From contig NZ_BLIV01000001.1 in NCBI RefSeq assembly GCF_009811755.1, forward strand, positions 1 to 64,000: DNA of 64,000 nucleotides, written 5' to 3'. This stretch comes from Roseobacter cerasinus. Lineage in GTDB: Bacteria > Pseudomonadota > Alphaproteobacteria > Rhodobacterales > Rhodobacteraceae. The notes under the pieces were generated by a model. The model did not search any database. It was not told the DNA's origin and was given only the letters and a program-made list of their open reading frames with translations. Both the position numbers and the translations under genes were made by a program. This document shows, in pieces, positions 17,599-31,003 of the stretch; the first letter of the stretch is position 1, and every line of letters starts with the position of its first letter.

Positions 17599-18351
17599 AT
17601 GAAATACTTTGCAAGTTTTAGGAATCTGATTTTGGGCGCCCTGCTTGCAGCGCCCATCGCGGCAACCGCCGCGCCTCAGCCCTTTCTGGAGGCCGAGCAG
17701 GACCTGAGCGGGAGCCTCCTGAATTTCTTTCTCGGCGGCATCCCGTCCACGCTGACCGAAATCACCCTCTCCAGCACCGTGAGCGCAGCGACGAACGCGC
17801 CGGGCACCGTGGGCAAGACACTGGCGTTCAAGACCGATACAGTGGAAATTGGTGGCCAGCTCTTCCGACAAGCCGAATTGACGCTGGGCAGCACAACGCT
17901 TTTGAGTGCGGATATCCTATCGAACGACCCGTTGGGCGATTTTGATCCTTTTACCGCCGGACCCGGGGATCTGAACTTTCCCATGTTCATCGTGCCCCCG
18001 TTCACGGATACACCCAACGCGGCTGATCCGACACTGTTCGATTTTACCTACGGTGGAGACTTCGACATCTACCCGGACCGCATCGGCGTGGATGCTCCGG
18101 AGTTTGAAGTGCTGCTGTCCGTTTATCTGGCAGGCCCTCTGCCCGTCCGGACATTTCACCAGATCGATCCAAGCACAAATCAGGTAATTGACAGCTTTGA
18201 CTTTTTCGAGGGGCCGCTCTCCATTTCGCGCATCACACTCGGCCCTGTTGGCGGCCTGCCGGATATCGCCCCCATACCGCTGCCTGCGGGGCTGCCACTC
18301 ATGCTTGCCGCATTTGGCTGCCTGGCCCTCCTGGGGCGGCGCAGGGCCTGA
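17599..18351 (+). CDS. secreted protein with VPLPA-CTERM-type sorting signal
   Basis: 250 residues from the ATG at 17599 after TTCAAGGAGTTGATT. A signal peptide (residues 1-21, cleavage after A-T-A-A) leads into a beta-rich, low-complexity extracellular region. The C-terminus is I-P-L-P-A-G-L-P-L-M-L, then a short hydrophobic span and R-R-R-A, the tripartite VPLPA-CTERM signal processed by exosortase systems. It is probably anchored or exported with exopolysaccharide. No exosortase gene is in this window. The body has no recognised domain. Confidence 0.8.
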   Translation: MKYFASFRNLILGALLAAPIAATAAPQPFLEAEQDLSGSLLNFFLGGIPSTLTEITLSSTVSAATNAPGTVGKTLAFKTDTVEIGGQLFRQAELTLGSTTLLSADILSNDPLGDFDPFTAGPGDLNFPMFIVPPFTDTPNAADPTLFDFTYGGDFDIYPDRIGVDAPEFEVLLSVYLAGPLPVRTFHQIDPSTNQVIDSFDFFEGPLSISRITLGPVGGLPDIAPIPLPAGLPLMLAAFGCLALLGRRRA

Positions 18352-18418
18352 CACCTCCTCCCGCGCCCGTCATGCAGTGCGGGCGCGACGCGTATCAGAC
18401 CACCACAGGAGCTTGAGG

Positions 18419-18754
18419 ATGCCACCTCACTATCTGTTTCTCATCGCCGCCGTCGTGGCAGAAACCATCGGCACCACAGCGCTGCAGGCCAGCGCACAGT
18501 TCACTCGGCTCTGGCCCTCGCTGCTTGTGGTGCTGGCCTATGCCATCTCGTTCTACCTGTTGTCTTTTGCGCTCAAGGCGATGCCAGTCGGTGTGGTCTA
18601 TGCCATTTGGTCGGGCCTGGGCATCGTCCTGATCGCCTGCATCGGGTTCATCCTCTTTGGGCAAAAGCTGGATCTGCCTGCGGTTTTGGGGCTCGCGATG
18701 ATCATTGGTGGCATTGCGGTGATCCACCTCTTTTCCGCGACGACCACCCATTAA
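18419..18754 (+). CDS. EmrE-like small multidrug resistance transporter
   Basis: 111 residues, four transmembrane helices. The essential glutamate of the SMR family is E14 in A-A-V-V-A-E-T-I-G-T-T. Other EmrE-type motifs are F-T-R-L-W-P-S, Y-A-I-W-S-G-L-G-I-V-L-I and F-G-Q-K-L-D-L-P-A. The resemblance is to EmrE-type drug/H+ antiporters and not to the Gdx/SugE guanidinium exporters. GAGCTTGAGG precedes the ATG. It functions as an antiparallel dimer in the inner membrane. Confidence 0.93.
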   Translation: MPPHYLFLIAAVVAETIGTTALQASAQFTRLWPSLLVVLAYAISFYLLSFALKAMPVGVVYAIWSGLGIVLIACIGFILFGQKLDLPAVLGLAMIIGGIAVIHLFSATTTH

Positions 18755-18853
18755 CCAGCCGCGATTTCCCCTAGCATTCTGCGGCGCAGCGCGGTATGCG
18801 CGCGACAACAGACGTGCCGCGGCGCGTTTTTCCCCAGTTCAGAGGCGCATCTT

Positions 18854-20671
<1,818 letters not shown>

Positions 20672-20714
20672 CGCCGGGATTTTGAGTATTTTCAGAAGAA
20701 TGAAGGGCCAGCGT

Positions 20715-21002
20715 CTATTCGCTGGTCTCAATAATCATCAATTCGCGTTCGGATGCATCGCGGGCGTGGTTCAGGGCACGCTGGTAGACATCTGAATTAT
20801 AGCATTTTTCTGCGGTTTCGACATCGGGAAAGCGCGCAACCACATTGCGGGGGCGCGCCTGGCCTTCCAGCTGTACAAAGCGCCCGCCCCGGGCAATGAA
20901 CTGCCCACCATGCGCTGCAATCGCCTCGGTCGCGAGGGCTGCGTATTTGCCGTAAGCCTCTTCATCGGTGACGGTGACATGTGCGATCCAGAGCGCGCCC
21001 AT
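20715..21002 (-). CDS. DUF1330 family protein
   Basis: 95 residues from the ATG at 21002, four nt after the alaS stop, with its GGGAGG inside the alaS 3' end. The sequence M-G-A-L-W-I-A-H-V-T-V-T-D-E-E-A-Y-G-K-Y to R-P-R-N-V-V-A-R-F-P and the V-Y-Q-R-A-L tail fit the DUF1330 ferredoxin-like (dimeric alpha-beta barrel) fold. Its molecular role is unknown. It is very likely cotranscribed with alaS. Confidence 0.88.
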   Translation of the reverse strand: MGALWIAHVTVTDEEAYGKYAALATEAIAAHGGQFIARGGRFVQLEGQARPRNVVARFPDVETAEKCYNSDVYQRALNHARDASERELMIIETSE

Positions 21003-21006
21003 CGGA

Positions 21007-23664
21007 TTATCCTCCCAAGACTTTTTCAGCCGCGGCAATGGCGGCATCGGCGTTGGCGGCATCCTTTGCGCCACCCTGAGCCAGATCAGGCCGGCCGCCG
21101 CCGCCCTTGCCACCAAGTTCTGCCACGGCGGCTTTCACCACATCGACGGCCGAGACAGTATCAGTGAGGTCGGACGTGACGCCAGCGGCCACGGCGGCTT
21201 TGCCGTCGGCATCTGCGATAAGCAGCACCGCACCCCGGCCAAGCTTGTCCTTGAATTGATCTACCAGCGCGGGCAGATCCTTGCCCGTCACGCCGGAGAG
21301 CACCTGTGCCATGAAGGGGATGCCTGCGATCTCACGCGTCTCGGGGTTGCCCGATGTGCCACCCCCGGCCATGGCCAACTCGCGGCGGAGTTGTGCAACC
21401 TCATTGCTCAACGCCCGGCGCTCGTCCAACAGCGCGCGGACACGGTCCGGCACATCTATAGCTTGCGCCTTGAGGTCGGATGCGACTTCCGCGAGGCGGT
21501 GATCCTGGGCGCGCAAATGTAGCAGTGCCGCCGCACCGGTCAGCGCTTCAATTCGGCGCACACCAGCGCTGCTGGCGCTGTCCCCCAGCGTGACGAAGGC
21601 GCCGATATCGCCGGTTTGGCGCACATGGGTGCCGCCGCACAGCTCCAGCGAGTAGGTGTCCCCACCGCGGCCCTTGCCGGAACCGGGCTGCCGCCCCATG
21701 GAGACCACGCGCACCTCATCACCGTATTTCTCGCCAAAGAGCGCCTGGGCCCCAAGCGCGCGCGCGTCATCCGGCGTCATGATGCGCGTCTCAACGGGTG
21801 CATTCTGGCGAATGTAGCTGTTCACATCGGCCTCGACCTGCGCCAGCTCGTCCGGGCTGAGCGCTTGTGTGTGACTGAAGTCAAACCGCAGGCGGCCCTC
21901 GGCGTTGAGAGAGCCGCGCTGTGCCACGTGATCACCCAGAGCTTCGCGCAGCGCCTCGTGCAACAGGTGCGTGGCAGAGTGGTTGGCGCGGATGGCCGTG
22001 CGGCGTGCGTGATCCACCTCCAACACGGCGGCCTCACCAGCCTTCACCGTGCCTTCCGTGACCGTCGCGATGTGGATGAAGACATCCGCTGTCTTGCGTG
22101 TGTCGGTGATCTTAGCGATGCCTTCAGGGGTCCGGATGAGGCCGCTGTCCCCCACCTGCCCGCCGCTTTCCGCGTAAAACGGTGTCTGGTTCAAGGCAAT
22201 CTGCACCGCATCGCCGGATTTCGCCTCCGACACCTCTTTGCCGTCCTGCACCAGAGCGACGATCTGCCCTTCGGCTGTCTCGGTGTCATAACCGAGGAAG
22301 TCGGTTGTGCCATGTTTGTCGGCCACGTCGAACCAGATTGTAGAATCCGCCGCCTCGCCCGAGCCCGACCAGGCTGCGCGGGCCTTGGCCTTCTGCTCGG
22401 CCATGGCGGCGTCGAAGCCCTCGGTATCCACAGCACGGCCCTTTTCGCGCAGCGCGTCCTGAGTCAGGTCGAGCGGGAAGCCGTAGGTGTCATAGAGTTT
22501 GAAAGCCGCCTCACCCGGAAGATCAGCGTTTTTGGGGAGGTTGGACAACTTGTCATCCAGCAATTTCAGACCGCGATCCAGCGTCTGGCGGAAGCGGGTC
22601 TCTTCCTGAAGAAGCGTCTGCTCGATCATACTCTGCGCCTGGCCAAGCTCCGGGTAGGCCGCGCCCATCTTCTGCACCAGCGATGGCACAAGGCGGTGCA
22701 TGACCGGATCCTTGGCCCCCAGCTGATGCGCGTGCCGCATCGCGCGCCGCATGATCCGGCGCAGCACATAGCCGCGCCCATCGTTGGACGGCATCACCCC
22801 ATCAGCCATCAGGAAGGATGTGGACCGCAGATGATCCGCGATCACGCGGTGGTGCGTCTTGCCCGGGCCATCGGGATCGGTGCTGGTCACATCTGCCGAG
22901 GCTTCGATAAGCGAGCGCATCAGATCCGTGGCATAGTTGTCATTGGTGCCTTGCAGCAGCGCGGCCACCCGTTCGATCCCCATGCCGGTGTCGATGGACT
23001 GTGCCGCGAGATCCCGCCGCGTCCCATCCTCGAACTGCTCGTACTGCATGAAGACGAGGTTCCAGATCTCAACAAAGCGGTCGCCGTCTTCTTCCGGGCT
23101 GCCAGGAGGGCCACCCCAGATGTGATCGCCATGGTCATAGAAAATCTCGGTACAGGGGCCGCAAGGCCCTGTCGGCCCCATCATCCAGAAGTTGTCATTT
23201 GTGGCGATGCGGATGATCCGCTCGTCGGGCACGCCAACCTTCTTCCAGATCTCCGCTGCCTCGTCATCGGTGTGGTAGACCGTGACGTAAAGCCGCGATT
23301 TGTCGATGCCCAGATCGCCGGTGACAAGCCCCCAGGCAAATGCAATCGCCTCATCCTTGAAATAGTCCCCGAAGCTGAAATTTCCCAGCATTTCGAAGAA
23401 GGTATGGTGGCGCGCGGTATAGCCCACATTGTCCAGATCGTTGTGCTTGCCGCCAGCGCGCACGCATTTCTGTGCCGTCGTGGCGCGTGTGTAGTCACGC
23501 GTTTCCACCCCGGTGAAGAGGTTCTTGAACTGCACCATGCCGGAGTTCGCAAACATCAGCGTTGGGTCGTTGCGCGGCACCAGTGGGCTCGACGGCACAA
23601 CCGCGTGACCCTGCTTGTCGAAATAGGACAGGAAGGAGGAGCGGATATCGTTCAGCGTTTGCAT
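21007..23664 (-). CDS. alaS: alanyl-tRNA synthetase
   Basis: 885 residues, full length. The class II catalytic core occupies the N-terminal 450 residues ([29 protein letters not shown]). The editing domain carries [12 protein letters not shown] near residue 560 and C-G-G-T-H-V near 665, and the C-Ala domain is at the end with a glycine-rich [15 protein letters not shown]. It charges tRNA-Ala in the cytoplasm. Same strand as recA with a 153-nt gap, so probably its own promoter or read-through. Confidence 0.98.
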   Translation of the reverse strand: MQTLNDIRSSFLSYFDKQGHAVVPSSPLVPRNDPTLMFANSGMVQFKNLFTGVETRDYTRATTAQKCVRAGGKHNDLDNVGYTARHHTFFEMLGNFSFGDYFKDEAIAFAWGLVTGDLGIDKSRLYVTVYHTDDEAAEIWKKVGVPDERIIRIATNDNFWMMGPTGPCGPCTEIFYDHGDHIWGGPPGSPEEDGDRFVEIWNLVFMQYEQFEDGTRRDLAAQSIDTGMGIERVAALLQGTNDNYATDLMRSLIEASADVTSTDPDGPGKTHHRVIADHLRSTSFLMADGVMPSNDGRGYVLRRIMRRAMRHAHQLGAKDPVMHRLVPSLVQKMGAAYPELGQAQSMIEQTLLQEETRFRQTLDRGLKLLDDKLSNLPKNADLPGEAAFKLYDTYGFPLDLTQDALREKGRAVDTEGFDAAMAEQKAKARAAWSGSGEAADSTIWFDVADKHGTTDFLGYDTETAEGQIVALVQDGKEVSEAKSGDAVQIALNQTPFYAESGGQVGDSGLIRTPEGIAKITDTRKTADVFIHIATVTEGTVKAGEAAVLEVDHARRTAIRANHSATHLLHEALREALGDHVAQRGSLNAEGRLRFDFSHTQALSPDELAQVEADVNSYIRQNAPVETRIMTPDDARALGAQALFGEKYGDEVRVVSMGRQPGSGKGRGGDTYSLELCGGTHVRQTGDIGAFVTLGDSASSAGVRRIEALTGAAALLHLRAQDHRLAEVASDLKAQAIDVPDRVRALLDERRALSNEVAQLRRELAMAGGGTSGNPETREIAGIPFMAQVLSGVTGKDLPALVDQFKDKLGRGAVLLIADADGKAAVAAGVTSDLTDTVSAVDVVKAAVAELGGKGGGGRPDLAQGGAKDAANADAAIAAAEKVLGG

Positions 23665-23817
23665 GGCGGACCCTTAGACGTGAGGCTGGTCTGGCTGAGA
23701 TACCCCGGTGGTTCGCGGCTGTCCACGGCGATTGCACATGAAAACAGGGCAACCCGTCGGGCCGCCCTGCGTCTAAAGTCGTTTGGGCGTCGAGGCCCCT
23801 GTCAGATGACGCGCGTC

Positions 23818-24897
23818 CTAAGCTTCGAGAATGTCGTCATCTTCCTTGCGCTCATGCGCAGGCATATCGAAATCCAACCCGTGTGCAGCACGGATCTTGT
23901 CTTCGATCTCAAGCGCCATCTGCACGTTCTCACGCAGGAACCCCTTGGCGTTCTCACGTCCCTGGCCGATGCGTTCGTCTCCGTAGCTGAACCAGGAACC
24001 GGATTTGTCAACGACACCGGCCGCGACGCCCAGATCGAGCAATTCGCCCATCTTGGAGATGCCTTCGCCATACATGATGTCGAATTCCACTTGTTTGAAG
24101 GGGGCTGCGACCTTGTTCTTCACGACCTTCACACGGGTGTGGTTGCCCACCACCTCGTCACGATCCTTCAGCGCACCGATGCGCCGGATATCCAGGCGAA
24201 CCGACGAATAGAATTTCAACGCATTGCCGCCTGTTGTGGTTTCGGGCGAGCCAAACATCACGCCGATCTTCATGCGGATCTGATTGATGAAGATCACCAT
24301 GCAGTTGGAGCGGCTGATGGATCCGGTGAGTTTGCGCATAGCCTGGCTCATCAGGCGGGCCTGTACGCCGACGGAGCTGTCGCCCATATCGCCTTCCAAC
24401 TCCGATTTCGGTGTGAGCGCCGCCACCGAGTCCACAATAACCATGTTCACCGCACCGGAGCGCACCAGCGTATCGGTGATCTCAAGCGCCTGCTCACCCG
24501 TGTCGGGCTGGCTGATCAGAAGCTCGTCGAGGTCAACGCCCAACTTCTTCGCGTAAGTCGGGTCGAGCGCGTGTTCCGCGTCAACAAAGGCGCACACGCC
24601 ACCGGCCTTTTGCTGCTCCGCCACGCAATGCAATGTCAGTGTGGTCTTGCCCGAACTTTCGGGGCCATAAATCTCAACGATCCGACCCATCGGCAAGCCA
24701 CCGATACCAAGCGCGATATCGAGACCAAGCGACCCGGTCGAACTGGCTTTGATGTCCTGCACTGCGCCTTCGGTGCCAAGCTTCATGATTGAGCCTTTGC
24801 CGAATTGACGCTCGATCTGTGCCAGCGCTGAATCCAGCGCCTTCTGTTTGTCTGCTGTCTTCTTGCTGTCCATGCTCAATAAATCTGCCATTGCCAT
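23818..24897 (-). CDS. recA: RecA recombinase
   Basis: 359 residues. Walker [11 protein letters not shown]1/L2 DNA-binding loops (the second with [13 protein letters not shown]), Walker [10 protein letters not shown], and the acidic C-terminus. It drives homologous recombination and LexA self-cleavage. GAGGAGGCGAAG precedes the ATG at 24897. Regulation by the SOS response is indicated by GTTC-N7-GTTC at 24965-24979. Confidence 0.98.
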   Translation of the reverse strand: MAMADLLSMDSKKTADKQKALDSALAQIERQFGKGSIMKLGTEGAVQDIKASSTGSLGLDIALGIGGLPMGRIVEIYGPESSGKTTLTLHCVAEQQKAGGVCAFVDAEHALDPTYAKKLGVDLDELLISQPDTGEQALEITDTLVRSGAVNMVIVDSVAALTPKSELEGDMGDSSVGVQARLMSQAMRKLTGSISRSNCMVIFINQIRMKIGVMFGSPETTTGGNALKFYSSVRLDIRRIGALKDRDEVVGNHTRVKVVKNKVAAPFKQVEFDIMYGEGISKMGELLDLGVAAGVVDKSGSWFSYGDERIGQGRENAKGFLRENVQMALEIEDKIRAAHGLDFDMPAHERKEDDDILEA

Positions 24898-24964
24898 CTT
24901 CGCCTCCTCTTAGTGTCACATTTCGCGAAACACGGCAATGAGTGCCAGCGTTCCCCAGGGATAT

Positions 24965-24979
24965 GTTCTCATTACGTTC
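24965..24979. promoter_or_regulatory. SOS box (LexA operator) of recA
   Basis: GTTC-TCATTAC-GTTC is an exact GTTC-N7-GTTC direct repeat, the LexA-binding site known for Rhodobacter and other Alphaproteobacteria. It lies 68 nt upstream of the recA start codon. Confidence 0.9.
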
Positions 24980-25151
24980 CTTATGAGATCAAAAAGAGAA
25001 CATTTCAATTAAATTTTTACAAAATGATCTTTTCCCGAATCGGGTTAAGGAGAGGTTTAAGCCTGGGCATTTCGGAGACGTTAGGCAGACAAACACCAGT
25101 CTCCACACGCGGCTGCCTTGGGTTCCGCGGAGCCGGGGTGTCGGACAGCGG

Positions 25152-27485
25152 CTAGTGCAACTGCTGGTGCACCGTGTCCGTCAAATCGTTCAGTGAAAAC
25201 GGCTTGGGTAGAAAGACCGAGTTTGGAATCTTGATCTGGGTTTCCCCAAAACTGTCCTCGGCATAACCGGAAACAAACACCACGCGCACGCCGGGGCGAT
25301 CTTTCAAGGCTTTGCGCACCCAACTGGGGCCGTCCATGCCCGGCATCACCACATCGGTGACAAACACATCAACGTTGAGGCTCGAATCTTCGAGCGTTTT
25401 CAGGGCGGCTTCGGCCGAATCCGCCTCCAGCACCGTATATCCGCGCAGCCGCAACGCGCGGCTCGCAAAGGCGCGCACGGGTGCTTCGTCCTCGACCAGA
25501 AGGATCACCCCATCACCGTGTTTGGCGACAGGTGCAGGTTTTTCCTCGCGTGGAGCGGGGGTTACAACCTCAGTAGAAGCGAGCACCGGGAAGTAGAGCG
25601 TGAAGCACGTACCGGAGCCGACGGTGCTGTCGACAAAGATGTACCCACCGGTCTGCTTGATGATTCCGTAAGCGGTCGACAGTCCAAGACCTGTGCCCTC
25701 GCCCGTGCGTTTGGTCGTGAAGAAGGGCTCAAACACCTTTTGCAGCTTGTCGGGCGGGATGCCGACACCATCGTCCGACACCTGAACCGTCACATAGCGC
25801 CCGGGCGGCACCCGCACGCGGTCACGCTCCAACGGTTCGTCGAGATCGGTGCATTCGGTCACAATTCGGATTTGCCCCCCCTGCGGCATGGCATCACGCG
25901 CATTCACCACAAGGTTCATCAGGACCTGCTCCAACTGCCGTTTGTCAGCACGGATCGGTTCGAGCACGGGATCATGGCTCAGGGTCAGGGTGATCTTTTC
26001 GCCCACCAGTCGGTTGAGCAGATGTGTCAGGTCTGACAGCGTGTCGCGCATGTCCAGCGTCTCTGGGCGCAGGGTCTGTTTGCGCGAGAAGGCCAGCAAT
26101 TGGCCGACCAGCGCCGCCGCGCGATTTGCGTTCTGATTGATCTGCACCAGATCGCTGAAATCTGGATCCCCCTGATCATGGCGAAGCAAAAGCAGATCGC
26201 AATGCCCTGAAATCGCGGTGAGCAGATTGTTGAAGTCATGTGCGACACCCCCTGCAAGCTGGCCAATCGCCTGCATCTTCTGGCTTTGCACGAACTGCGC
26301 CTCAAGCGATTTCAGCTCGGTGGCATCGTTCAAGACAGCAATCAGCGCAGGCTCACCATCATCGGTGACCCGATTGAGGGTCACCTGCACAAAGACCTCC
26401 TTGTCGGTGCGCTTCAGCCGCAGGAATTCGGACTGCTGCTGCGCGCGCCCCGCGAGTGTTTCGGCGAGCCAGTCGGAGATTGAGCGGCCCAGCCCCTCCA
26501 TCAGGTCGGAGAGCGGTACCTTGTCGGTGAGCGACACACCAATCAGCGCCGCAGCCAGACGATTATAGGCACGGATGTCGCCATCCTGGCCGACCTTGAT
26601 GAGCGGCACGGGCAGGTCTTGAAACACATCCCAACCCTCACTTGAGAGTGTCTCTGGCCCCGGTGGCAAGAGATAGAGCGCGCGCCGTCCCGCGCCGGCG
26701 TCCATCTCGCAGATCCGGACACGGGTTGGCTTTTCGCTGCTCGCCAGATCGCATACGGTGCCTGAAATGACCGGGAGCTGGTGAAAGAGCCGATCCAGCG
26801 TCTTGACCCGCCCGCCTGCCAGCTTGCGAGCTGCTTCGTTCATGTAAAGAACTGCATTTGTCCGGCCGACCAGGATCATCGGCAAGGCCGGACCATCCGT
26901 GGCCTGTGCTGCCGTCGGCACATCTTCGAGACGCCACAGATAGATCTCGGGGCCGACGCCATGCACCGCGAGCCGAATGTGCCCTCGCCGCGTGATCAGA
27001 TCCTCGCGCGCCGCCCCATCCTGATCTGCCCGCGTCTGCAACCGGAAGATGATGCCGCTTGGGTTTGCAAGCGTGTTGCGCAACGTGCGGCTGAGCGACG
27101 CGTCGAGATCCGGCTCAAATCGCTTTCTAGCTGCCGTGTTGGAGGACAGCACCTCCCCCTGTGCATCCACAAGAAAGGTTGCTGACGCATCGTCCTGGAT
27201 GAAGCCGTCCAAACTCGTAATCGCCTTCGACCGGCGTTTACCGTGCTGTTGTGCGATGGCCATCAGCGCGCATGAGAGTACAAGAAGTGAGAGACACGCT
27301 GCAAACAGGGCGCGCTGCAGGGTCAGGTCTGCAGACGCAATGGCCAATACGCCAAAAAGTACGGCGACCAACACCAGCGTTCCGAGGCGGTGTTGCGCGG
27401 TCAAGGCGAACAGGATCAGCTTGGACGGGGTGCGCGCACCGCTGGACAAAATCAGGCTCCGAGCAATTTCGAATCTCTTCTGCAT
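25152..27485 (-). CDS. cckA: CckA hybrid histidine kinase/phosphatase
   Basis: 777 residues: two N-terminal transmembrane helices (about 22-50 and 56-78), PAS-like region(s) (about 95-390), dimerisation/phosphoacceptor domain with H416 in [11 protein letters not shown], HATPase (N-box N-A-R-D-A-M-P, G1 D-D-G-V-G-I-P, G2 G-T-G-L-G-L) and a C-terminal receiver with D711 in [11 protein letters not shown]. This order is that of CckA, which feeds phosphate through ChpT to CtrA and, in roseobacters, controls motility and gene transfer agent traits. A CtrA-type site lies 17 nt upstream of the start. Confidence 0.93.
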   Translation of the reverse strand: MQKRFEIARSLILSSGARTPSKLILFALTAQHRLGTLVLVAVLFGVLAIASADLTLQRALFAACLSLLVLSCALMAIAQQHGKRRSKAITSLDGFIQDDASATFLVDAQGEVLSSNTAARKRFEPDLDASLSRTLRNTLANPSGIIFRLQTRADQDGAAREDLITRRGHIRLAVHGVGPEIYLWRLEDVPTAAQATDGPALPMILVGRTNAVLYMNEAARKLAGGRVKTLDRLFHQLPVISGTVCDLASSEKPTRVRICEMDAGAGRRALYLLPPGPETLSSEGWDVFQDLPVPLIKVGQDGDIRAYNRLAAALIGVSLTDKVPLSDLMEGLGRSISDWLAETLAGRAQQQSEFLRLKRTDKEVFVQVTLNRVTDDGEPALIAVLNDATELKSLEAQFVQSQKMQAIGQLAGGVAHDFNNLLTAISGHCDLLLLRHDQGDPDFSDLVQINQNANRAAALVGQLLAFSRKQTLRPETLDMRDTLSDLTHLLNRLVGEKITLTLSHDPVLEPIRADKRQLEQVLMNLVVNARDAMPQGGQIRIVTECTDLDEPLERDRVRVPPGRYVTVQVSDDGVGIPPDKLQKVFEPFFTTKRTGEGTGLGLSTAYGIIKQTGGYIFVDSTVGSGTCFTLYFPVLASTEVVTPAPREEKPAPVAKHGDGVILLVEDEAPVRAFASRALRLRGYTVLEADSAEAALKTLEDSSLNVDVFVTDVVMPGMDGPSWVRKALKDRPGVRVVFVSGYAEDSFGETQIKIPNSVFLPKPFSLNDLTDTVHQQLH

Positions 27486-27501
27486 TTACACGCCTGATGT
27501 C

Positions 27502-27516
27502 TTAAACTTGACTTAA
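27502..27516. promoter_or_regulatory. CtrA-type binding site before cckA
   Basis: TTAA-ACTTGAC-TTAA is an exact match to the TTAA-N7-TTAA CtrA consensus, 17 to 31 nt upstream of the cckA start. The spacer is AT-rich compared with its surroundings. Its closeness to the start codon would imply a short leader if it overlaps the promoter -35 region. Confidence 0.72.
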
Positions 27517-27881
27517 ACACGATTGGCGCACTCGTAGAAGTTGAGTACCCTTACTTTTTAACGCGCGTCAAGTGTGCTGTGAAAAAACCGTTGTCGTGTT
27601 GCGAAAGATCCAGCCGATGCGGAAAACAGATCGTACCATTCGGGGACCTGCGCCAAGCACCACGGCGTGAGCAGGTCACATCACAGCGCGTGAGATGTAG
27701 CGGACGACGGTGATCGCTTCTACTGAGCGCATCTGTTCAACGGGCAACGAAAGCGTTTCACATTGCAATTTGCGCCTGAGGCGCTGATGGGACGTGGTCA
27801 ACGTATGGCGAAAGAGACGGCGATGACAGGTCGCTTTCTCATTGTCCTGCAAAGCTGAGCGGTCAACATGACCCTTGATCT
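27517..27881. other. 365 bp without a supportable gene between cckA and rsmB
   Basis: Apart from the CtrA-type site at its edge and a half site TTAA near 27558, I see no gene, RNA or clear hairpin. A minus-strand frame of 76 codons (27676-27906) overlaps the rsmB 3' end and has no recognisable domain, so it was not called. Confidence 0.6.
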
Positions 27882-29054
27882 TCAATCCCTTCGAAGCACC
27901 GAACAATAAAAGCCATCGCTTTCTGATACAGGTGTAAAGCGCCTCTCAACGATTATCGAGACATCGGGTGTCCGGGTCAGAAACTCTTTGATCTGGACGT
28001 CGTTTTCGCGGTCCAGCAACGAGCAGGTCGCATAAACAAGATGCCCCCGCCGTTTGACAAGTTTGATTGCGCGATCAAGGATCTCTTTCTGCAAGTTGAG
28101 AATGTGGCCAAGCTTGTCTGGTGTCAGCAACCATTTCCCCTGTGGATCACGCCGCCAAGAGCCGCTGCCTGAACAGGGGGCGTCGATGAGAACGGTGTCA
28201 AATCGCCGTTGGCCCTGCTCAATGTCCTCAAGCGTCACCTGGCGCACGCGTACGCCCGCCCGCCTGGCCCGGTCCGGCAAGTCTTTCATCCGGCGCGGGT
28301 CGACGTCATGCGCAAAGAATGTGCCCGCCGTTCGCCCAGCAACGGCCAAGACCTTTCCACCAGCTCCGGCACAATAGTCGAGCATGCTCTCGCCCTGTTT
28401 TAGCGGCACCAAATCCGCAACCGCCTGCGATGATGCGTCCTGCAATTCGACTGCTCCGCTCAGATAGGCCGTCGCGGTTCTGATCTTTCGCGCCCCACCC
28501 ACGACGGTCAGCGCAGAGGGGGACAGGCTGAGCGGCTCACTGTCGATCCCCTCTTCGGCAAGCGATGTGATGGCGTCGCTGCGACTAAGCCTCTGAAGAT
28601 TAACGCGAAGGTGCACGGGCGCCCTATGTCGCAGAGCACGCGCGATCGGCAGTGCTTGGTCGCCGTGAGAGCGGAGCAGATCGGGCCACAGCCACTCAGG
28701 AAAATCCGACCCCTCTCTCAATAGATCTTGAGCAGGCGGATCTGCGGCTAACTCGTCTTCGGTCAACTGAGGGGGCGCGTATCGATCCGCGCCGAAAACA
28801 GATCTTGGATCTGTCCCGCTTGCCCGAATGTAACCCAGCAAAAGGGCGCGTCCGGTTTCCCCGCCGCCGAGTGATGCCAGGCTTTGCTTCTGCCGCAGGA
28901 CATCATACACGATATCGCCGATGGCCGCTCTGTCCTTTGAACCGGCGTATCGGTTCTTGCGGCCCCAGTCGGCCAGAGCACGGTCCGCCACTTCGCCAGC
29001 TTGGATACGGTCCATCAAGTCGATGGCGGCGCTTATGCGTGCTGCCGGGGTCAT
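27882..29054 (-). CDS. rsmB: RsmB-like 16S rRNA (cytosine-5) methyltransferase
   Basis: 390 residues from the ATG at 29054, preceded by GGAAGGGAGAACTGC; the frame is open to 29096 but that start lacks such a site. An N-terminal NusB-like helical domain (about 1-140) precedes a Rossmann methyltransferase with SAM motif D-Y-C-A-G-A-G-G-K and the two RNA m5C cysteines in D-A-P-C-S-G-S-G and Y-A-T-C-S-L-L. NOL1/NOP2/Sun family; RsmB methylates C967 of 16S rRNA in E. coli. It lies upstream of cckA on the same strand, well separated. Confidence 0.9.
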   Translation of the reverse strand: MTPAARISAAIDLMDRIQAGEVADRALADWGRKNRYAGSKDRAAIGDIVYDVLRQKQSLASLGGGETGRALLLGYIRASGTDPRSVFGADRYAPPQLTEDELAADPPAQDLLREGSDFPEWLWPDLLRSHGDQALPIARALRHRAPVHLRVNLQRLSRSDAITSLAEEGIDSEPLSLSPSALTVVGGARKIRTATAYLSGAVELQDASSQAVADLVPLKQGESMLDYCAGAGGKVLAVAGRTAGTFFAHDVDPRRMKDLPDRARRAGVRVRQVTLEDIEQGQRRFDTVLIDAPCSGSGSWRRDPQGKWLLTPDKLGHILNLQKEILDRAIKLVKRRGHLVYATCSLLDRENDVQIKEFLTRTPDVSIIVERRFTPVSESDGFYCSVLRRD

Positions 29055-29316
29055 GCAGTTCTCCCTTCCAACATCACTTTCTGATCCAAAAATCATGATC
29101 TATGACGTGGTGGCGTCCTCTGTTTTGCTCAAGCACAGCGCAAACCCCAGTCAAGCCATTTGGGCGCCTGCCTCGCATCCGCGATCAAGCTGGGGAGTTG
29201 GCCAATTTCGATCATGAGACAGCATGGGTTGGCCCAATACCTCTTCGCTGTGGTCAGAGGGAGGTCCACCGGTCTCGTCCGTTTGAAGAGAGGGGAAAGG
29301 CGGCTGACACCAACAC

Positions 29317-30789
<1,473 letters not shown>

Positions 30790-31003
30790 TCATTTGGCAG
30801 TTTCCTATGTCACGCGTTGCCCCGAATGAAAAGGGTCAAAACCGCGACACGCGCAGCGCGCTCGCTCACCGGTTGTTCATAATCGTTATGACAAATTCGA
30901 GCGGGCAATGCCGCGCCCGACCCATTATGTGACGCAGATCAGCATGTGCGACGCGCAGTGCACAGTAAGGTCCGGGCCAGAGCAGGAAGAGTGTGACGAT
31001 AAG

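Noticed and set aside
18419-18754. SMR gene as a guanidinium exporter (Gdx/SugE) functionally tied to the guanidine riboswitch
   Set aside because: Its motifs (F-T-R-L-W-P-S, W-S-G-L-G-I-V-L-I, F-G-Q-K-L-D-L-P-A) follow EmrE-type drug pumps, and it is 45 kb away with no riboswitch of its own.
21616-24792. A 1,058-codon open frame antisense to alaS and recA
   Set aside because: It runs across two unmistakable housekeeping genes on the opposite strand and through their intergenic region; the translation is arginine/histidine/leucine-rich without domains, the usual mirror of GC-rich coding DNA.
25044-25063. TTAA-GGAGAGGT-TTAA upstream of recA as a CtrA site
   Set aside because: The spacer is 8 nt, not the 7 nt of the CtrA consensus.
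27676-27906. A 76-codon frame between cckA and rsmB
   Set aside because: It overlaps the end of rsmB and shows no domain or start signal.
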